Source: Stomoxys calcitrans
Lineage: Eukaryota > Arthropoda > Insecta > Diptera > Muscidae
Direction: 5' to 3'
Assembly: GCF_963082655.1 (NCBI RefSeq)
Contig: NC_081553.1
Span: 23,150,197 to 23,214,196 of the forward strand
DNA: 64,000 bases
How positions within the stretch are numbered: the stretch's first letter is position 1; every line of letters begins with the position of its first letter. The position numbers and the translations under genes are program-made. Shown one piece after another: positions 58,741 through 64,000 of the stretch. Below the pieces are notes generated by a model. The model was not told the DNA's origin. It did not search any database and saw only the letters and a list, made by a program, of their open reading frames with translations.

Positions 58741-60384
58741 GTGTGAGTGTCACACAGATTTAACGGAAAATTAAGCAAAAACACTAAATGAGACAAAAAG
58801 CAAAAGCTTCAGCTTACAAGCATACGGCCTTCAAAATTAAATTTCAAAATATTTCCTTTCTAGGCTGTTAAGGCTTCTCTAAAAACTCTAGCGATGTTGT
58901 TGTTGTTGTTTGTTTAAGAAATATTCTTTGTTACAAATTTATTTTCTTAATTTTCCCCTCTTTCTTCACTTCACTTAGCAAACGATGTCAACTTCAAAAT
59001 CACTATCTAGAGGTGGAGCAGTAATGATGTATAAATCATCTAAAGGTCTATGGTCTACACACACAAGCACACGTGCCGCTTAAGAAACAGCGAGCCACAA
59101 TAAACACAACAAACAAATCGTAGTTCACTTTCATCTAAGCTAAATGAGGGGGAAGATGTAGGCAGTGTCGTCGCCGTTGTCGTCGTCCTCTTGATGTTTT
59201 TCTTCCCGTTCCGTTTGTTATGGTTGCTCTAAGTACTCTAAGGCTAAATAACACAGCATTGCTGCTGCCGTTGCCGCTGCCTATGAGTGATTCTAAGGGG
59301 CTTAGTTAGTGTGGCGCTCTTATTTTTCTTTGTCATGCTAGGAAAAATAATGTCCCCTCAAAAACAACAACAAAAATACCACACAACAAATAATAATAAG
59401 AGAAGCTTCATATATACACAAATGTTTATACAGCAGCACAAAAAACACTTTTTTTCTCTATTTTGTGTTAAATAAACTATTCTTTAATAATTTCCTTTAA
59501 ACTTTAATTTCTTCTTTTTTGGTTTCTTTTGGTCTAAATCACGCTTGTAAATGGCCGTTAATCCATATGCACTACTATTGGGTTTTGCTTGTGTTTGTAT
59601 GTTGTATGTTCGGACCAATTTTAGCGCCACCGCCGACCGATGTTGCTGAGACGAGACACGAATATAAACTGAAACTGAAACTGAGATACCAAAATCTTGC
59701 AGAGATACTTTTTAGATGCCAATCGACAAAATGCCAAATGCTGTTGCTGCGCTGCCCATATATGTTGTGTGGCGCCGCTCGCATATACGTTGCCTTGTTG
59801 TGTATGGTGTGTGTCACATTTGTTATAGTCGTCCTCATGTTGTGCTACTGCTGCTGCTGCTGCTGCTGAGGGCTGAGTAGGACTCGTTAGAACTTCGTGT
59901 TATGTGTTGCCATTCGCATACGCACCTTGCTCGTTGCTGGCAACAACACTAGCAAGAATATATGCTGACAAAGAGAATGAGAGAGAGAGAGAGAGAGCGG
60001 CAAATTTATGTCTCATAGCAACATGTTGCCAAATGGGTTTTGTTGTTTATATATGGGTGGGGGAGACAACTTCTAATTGGAGCATTTCTAATCTTATAAG
60101 AGCAAGAAAGCGTACACTTTGAAGAACGAAAGAGAGAGGGGGAGAGAGAGAGAGAGTGTGTGGGTATATGAATCAACATTGCCGGCATGGTATATTCCCA
60201 CAAAATTTGGCTGACCGCATCTCAAATTTATGAATGTAGCTTATTAATCGAAGCAAATAAATGTTGTGACTACTTTATTTTTTAATGATTTAAACAGCAC
60301 AAGTTTGTTAAACTACACTCAAAGAAATTTTGAGTGAGGGAAAAAATATATGCAAACAAGAAAACAAGAGATACGCTAAATGCT

Positions 60385-60780
60385 AATTATTGAAATCGTA
60401 AGATTTGACGATGTAACCATTTCTGTCCGTCCAGCTGACTGCAACATTCACTCTACAGTCTTTTAAAATAAAGATATTAGGCTGAAAATTGCCACCGATA
60501 ATTTTTTCATCATTGGCAGATAGGACAAATGGGACTAAATCTTGATATGATATAAAAAGGACCGATCTTCCGATTAAAAGAATTGAGGCCACAAAAGGCG
60601 CATTTATTACCCAGGACAGGTTGTACTTGAAACCCAAGGCAAATATGATTCAGGTCGGACCAGATATCCGAGTATAGATCAGAACGTACTTGAATAACCG
60701 ATTTAGGAGTCCGGGTAGAGCTGACAAACTATTGATATTCGCTCTATTTGATAGTTTCAATATTTTTATACCCACCATAG
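60385..60780 (-). repeat. diverged DINE-1-like relic
   Basis: Minus-strand phrases of a type A element: TTTCTGTCCGTCC at 60419, AAAGATATTAGGCTGAAAATT, one monomer (GACCGATCTTCCGATTAAAAG, GGCGCATTTATTACCC) and a separate 3' terminus TTTTTATACCCACCATAG at 60763-60780. The last motif directly abuts the retrotransposon. Confidence 0.55.
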
Positions 60781-60801
60781 TAGGAAAATGCAAAATTGAA
60801 A

Positions 60802-61371
60802 ATGGAATTAGAGCTTCTGAAAAATAAAATTGAGAATAACGACCGTAGCATAAGATGGTTAGAGAATCAGGTCAGCAATACAAAACTTGTTTTTAAGGGA
60901 ATTGTGAACGAAAAACCCGCAATAAACCCGGTTGTTAAGCTGTGCACTGAAAAACTGCAAATAACACCAGCCATAAAATCAGCTAAAACTATATTTGAAC
61001 GAGGAAATGTGCAAACGGTGGTAGTAGAATTCGATAATGAAACTGTTGCATCAGAAGTACTTCAAAAAACAAGATTTTTATCCGGAACTTCAATCTATGT
61101 AGATCGAGATCTATGTCCAAGAAGACAGCGAAACAAGGTTGCAATGCTTTTAGTACGGAAGGATATTCTCCAGGAATCTAAAAAACATAAAATAATAGTA
61201 AGGGATGATAAAATGAAAATAAAAGATTATTGGTTCACATGGAACAACAACAACATTTTAACGTGTGGAAAAAGGAATGCTGAAATAGTTCTCAAAGAAC
61301 TCTATGGCGAAGAATTATCCAGAACCAACTTTGACACAATTTTTGATGAGATTCAGTCAAAAAACTACTAA
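60802..61371 (+). CDS. retrotransposon ORF1 protein (coiled coil plus RRM-like)
   Basis: 189 codons from the first ATG at 60802; the frame is open from 60784. Such proteins bind the element's RNA and form the ribonucleoprotein needed for retrotransposition, as known for L1/CR1-type ORF1. The N-terminus (about residues 1-27) is a charged heptad-like coiled coil rich in Glu, Leu, Lys and Asn. It is followed by an LVFKGIV segment and a VVVEF segment that look like the beta strands of an RRM fold, then VDRDLCPRRQRNK and a VRDDKMKIKDYWF segment typical of the C-terminal part of such proteins. There is no CCHC zinc knuckle. The frame ends TAA at 61369-61371, overlapped by ORF2 in the -1 frame. Function is by family resemblance. 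Confidence 0.75.
   Translation: MELELLKNKIENNDRSIRWLENQVSNTKLVFKGIVNEKPAINPVVKLCTEKLQITPAIKSAKTIFERGNVQTVVVEFDNETVASEVLQKTRFLSGTSIYVDRDLCPRRQRNKVAMLLVRKDILQESKKHKIIVRDDKMKIKDYWFTWNNNNILTCGKRNAEIVLKELYGEELSRTNFDTIFDEIQSKNY
61359..61365 (+). promoter_or_regulatory. candidate -1 ribosomal frameshift site
   Basis: AAAAAAC is read in the ORF1 frame as A AAA AAC, the canonical X XXY YYZ heptamer. A -1 slip makes the next codon 61365-61367, which is the ORF2 frame. The ORF1 stop is only three bases after the heptamer. ORF2 has no ATG before its first endonuclease motif, so a fusion would explain its expression. Downstream CTAATCAGATTAG (61381-61393) is palindromic but makes at best a small hairpin. 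Termination-reinitiation is the alternative. Confidence 0.5.
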
Positions 61372-64000
61372 GATTAAATTCTAATCAGATTAGCCAAACT
61401 GTCGAGCAGAAAAATTGTAATTTAGAGCTAAAAATAATATCTTACAATATAAATGGTTTGGCAAACAAATATATGTTCCCAATATTCTTCACTTTTTTAA
61501 ATGATTTTGATATAATTATTCTATTGGAAACACATCTCACAATCGAAAACACTAAACAAGCAGAGAAATATTTTCCAAATCACGATATTGACTGGGTATA
61601 TGCAACAAGGGCAAGTAGATATGGAAGAGCAATTGGTGGGGTAATGATAGCTATCAAACGGTCAATCAAGGGAAACTATCTACAATATGAATTCGTTATG
61701 TTTTCTGGAATAAAAGCATTATATTTAAAGCTAGGCCAACTTAAATTCTGGATGCTACCATTGTATTTACGCAGTGTAAATTGGACCAACGATTTTACTG
61801 CAGTGAAACGAATAATTGAAGAAGACCCATGCAAAGATGTGATAATGATAGGTGATATGAATATCCGCATTGGAAGCAGTCAACAAGAAATAGTTTCGCT
61901 ATTTAGAGAATCTTTCTCTGCAGGCATGAAGATAAGAAAATCGATGGATAAGGAAATTAATAGCAAAGGGCGCACATATCTGGAGTTCTGCAATGACAAC
62001 AACTTAGTAATACTAAATGGCCAGACAAAAGGAGATGAAGATGGCAACTTTACTTTTGTGAGTACGGTTGGCGAGTCGGTTAATGACATATGTGCTATGT
62101 CTTCCAGTTTACTACAATATGTGGACAATTTTGCTGTCGAAGAAAACATTTGGTCTGACCATCTCCCCATTTCTTTGAAAATGAAATTTAATATAAACGG
62201 AACTGTTACAAACAGACTAAAGCTCTTACCAAAACTCTCTTGGAAAGACAACGACAAAAACAACTACCAAACAATGCTGAACATAAATCTTCAAAATGTC
62301 TTGAATACCCACGAAGTTCACAACCTTAAGGATCTGACAGACATCATAGTAAAATCATCTGTAACCACAGATAATCATAGCTACAAGCCAAAGGAGAAGT
62401 GGTATACTGAAAGATGTCATTGGGCGAGGAAAAAAGTCTTTAAAAGCTTGAGGAAATTTAAGAAAAGTAGCAATGAATGTAATAAACAACAATACCTGCA
62501 AGCACAACGTATATATAAAATGATATGCGTAATGAGCAAAAAGGCTTATTACAGCATGATTAGCGAACAAATCAACAATATTAAAAACAGTAAAGAATGG
62601 TGGAAATTAGTACGAGAGATTAATAATAACCACTTTCATATAGGCCCGAATATATCTGCGTCATCTTTTAGAGACTACTTCATGAAGCTACTCAATACAG
62701 ATCAGACAACGTCGAATATTCTGTACGCTCCCTCATTTATCACAGTTCATTTATTAGACAAGGAAATAACGGTCGAAGAAGTAAAGAGAATGTTACAAAA
62801 GGTTAAACTAAACAAAGCTCCAGGAGAGGACAGGATTCCTTATGAATTTTTTGTTAATGCTACAGACGAGTTTATTTCGGAACTAGTACAGGTGTACAAC
62901 ACAATGTATACTAATGGAATAGTGGATGAGTCTTTTATCAAAACGGTAATTTTCCCAATTCACAAAAAGGGCAATGTAAATGAGACGAAAAATTATCGTG
63001 GAATATCATTCATGAACTCTGTAGCAAAAATATTCATGGGAGTTCTTAACGAAAGGCTGCAATTGTGGATAGAGGAAAGAAATATTTTAGTCGAATATCA
63101 GGCAGGCTTCCGAAAAAAGTACTCAACTACAGATAACATATACAACCTAGCGTCAATAGTTCACATTAAGCTGGCAAAAAAAGAAAAAGTATACGCATTT
63201 TTTGTGGACTTCAAAGCCGCATTTGACAAGATATCCCGAAGCCTACTTATCTACAAATTGCACGAAATGGGCATATCAAATAAATTTGTTACAATAATAG
63301 AAAATATCTATCAAAACACCCAATCAGCTATATGGACAGGAGAAGAATTATCGGATTATTTTCATACCATCTCGGGAGTAAAACAAGGCTGCCTTTTATC
63401 TCCACTGCTGTTTGCACTTTACGTCAACGACCTACATGATAGTCTGGGAGGAGGCTTGAATATAGAATGGCTGAACATAAGAGTATTACTATATGCGGAC
63501 GACATTGTAATTCTGGCCGACGACAAGACGGTACTACAAAACATGATATCCAACTTAGAATACTATTGCGCAAAATGGAATCTGGAGGTTAACATGGACA
63601 AATCCAAAATAATTATTTTTCGAAACGGCGGACGATTATCTGACCACGAAAAATGGTATTTTCACGGAGAAGCGATAGAAATTGTTTCTGAGTATAATTA
63701 TCTTGGTGTTATAATTACACCGCAAATGAAATTCCAAAAGCATGTTAAAAGTCGTAATGCTCAAGCAAAAAGTGCAATAAACATGACTTGGAAAGCATTT
63801 CTTCAAAAGAAAGATATTTCCTTGAGCCAAAAATGGAATTTATATCTGGCGGTTAGCAGATCCATACAGTCCTACTCCGCACAAGTCTGGGGATTTGGAA
63901 ATTTTGAAGAAGTAGATAAGCTACAGCGTTTTTTTCTGAAACGAGTTCTGAAGCTACCCGAAAACACCCCAAATTATGCTATCGCTCTTGAAACCTGCAT
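61365..64000 (+). CDS. retrotransposon ORF2: AP-like endonuclease and reverse transcriptase, partial
   Basis: Open for 878 codons without a stop to the window edge; numbering here is from 61365. The N-terminal apurinic-like endonuclease shows SYNINGL (residues 26-32), LLETHL with the catalytic Glu at 55, GDMNI at 163-167 and SDHLPI at 264-269. The reverse transcriptase follows: NKAPGEDRIP (483-492), KNYRGIS, QAGFRKKYSTTDNI, FVDFKAAFD with the first catalytic Asp at 615, SGVKQGCLLSPLLF (G at 671) and YADD with Asp 712 and 713, then NYLGV and a thumb-like region. It nicks the target and reverse-transcribes the element RNA in place. The first in-frame ATG is 61473, inside the endonuclease, so translation probably depends on ORF1. 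All visible catalytic residues are intact. Confidence 0.9.

Larger units (their letters stand above)
55056..60380. other. long low-copy island, possible 5' region of a minus-strand gene
   Basis: No DINE-like array and only a SINE tail fragment (57700-57750). From about 55.9 to 58.4 kb the plus strand is markedly T-rich, with many runs of T; at about 58.53 kb it turns A/C-rich. CTG, GAGA and GTC microsatellites lie between 59.1 and 60.2 kb: a CTG run at 59848-59868 and GA runs at 59978-59998 and 60129-60156. Open frames are short and skewed by the T-rich composition; none shows a domain. Confidence 0.45.
60782..64000 (+). mobile_element. non-LTR retrotransposon, CR1/L2-like group, runs off the window
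   Basis: Two overlapping frames (ORF1, then ORF2 with endonuclease and reverse transcriptase) begin just after a DINE-like terminus at 60780, so the 5' UTR is short or truncated. Both frames are intact to the window edge, which marks a young copy among much older repeats. The 3' end is not in view. Assignment within the Jockey/CR1 superfamily rests on motif style only. Confidence 0.85.

Overview
This is a repeat-dominated stretch of a eukaryotic, almost certainly dipteran genome. Its style (Drosophila-like microsatellites, irritans-type mariner, DINE-1-like elements) suggests a large-genome calyptrate/muscid fly; that taxon is an inference. I find no host protein-coding exon I can defend. Nearly all the short open frames are by-products of tandem repeats or transposons.

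The main component, roughly half of the window, is a family of modular elements on both strands. They have the architecture of DINE-1/Helentron-associated elements with central tandem repeats: a 5' near-palindrome (TTCGGCCGGGCCGAA or a variant), then a subterminal motif (ACCCACCACC, TACCCTCCACC or ACCCTACACC), then a central array of about 153-bp monomers, then a GTCY/RGAC tetranucleotide microsatellite, and a 3' end carrying the reverse complement of the same subterminal motif. I call the sequence types A, B, C and D; the letters are mine. Type A arrays dominate at 1-531, 2559-4609, 11923-14254, 25404-26519, 36343-38352 and 41974-43495. Type B elements lie at 10914-11922, 19509-20503, 48907-50862 and 52807-53346. 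Type C elements lie at 18263-18700, 28881-30433, 33836-34430 and 35441-36000. Several copies are chimeras that change type part way.

A tRNA-derived SINE of about 300 bp occurs about fifteen times, mostly on the minus strand. Three copies have clear target-site duplications and two of these sit inside DINE-like elements, so the SINE has been active after them. A second dispersed repeat, with units of about 130 bp, fills 16626-18262 and 53347-54900, with fragments at 26520 and 47601. Other mobile DNA: a 5'-truncated mariner (49854-50611) inside a type B element, a 232-bp MITE with TA target sites (23302-23533), a decayed Jockey-like reverse transcriptase fragment (about 47200-47545), and at the right end a well-preserved non-LTR retrotransposon (60782 to the window edge). 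Its ORF1 and ORF2 are joined by a -1 slippery heptamer in the correct phase.

The low-copy islands (531-1917, 4610-5894, 9411-10600, 14255-15200, 18701-19508, 28141-28880, 30603-31720, 38353-40040, 43496-44950, 50863-52450, 55056-60380) are AT-rich and look intergenic or intronic. The largest, 55056-60380, has a sharp strand-composition switch near 58.5 kb. A minus-strand initiator-like site there is followed by pause-button motifs, and a perfect splice donor lies at 55790, so it may hold the 5' end of a leftward gene.
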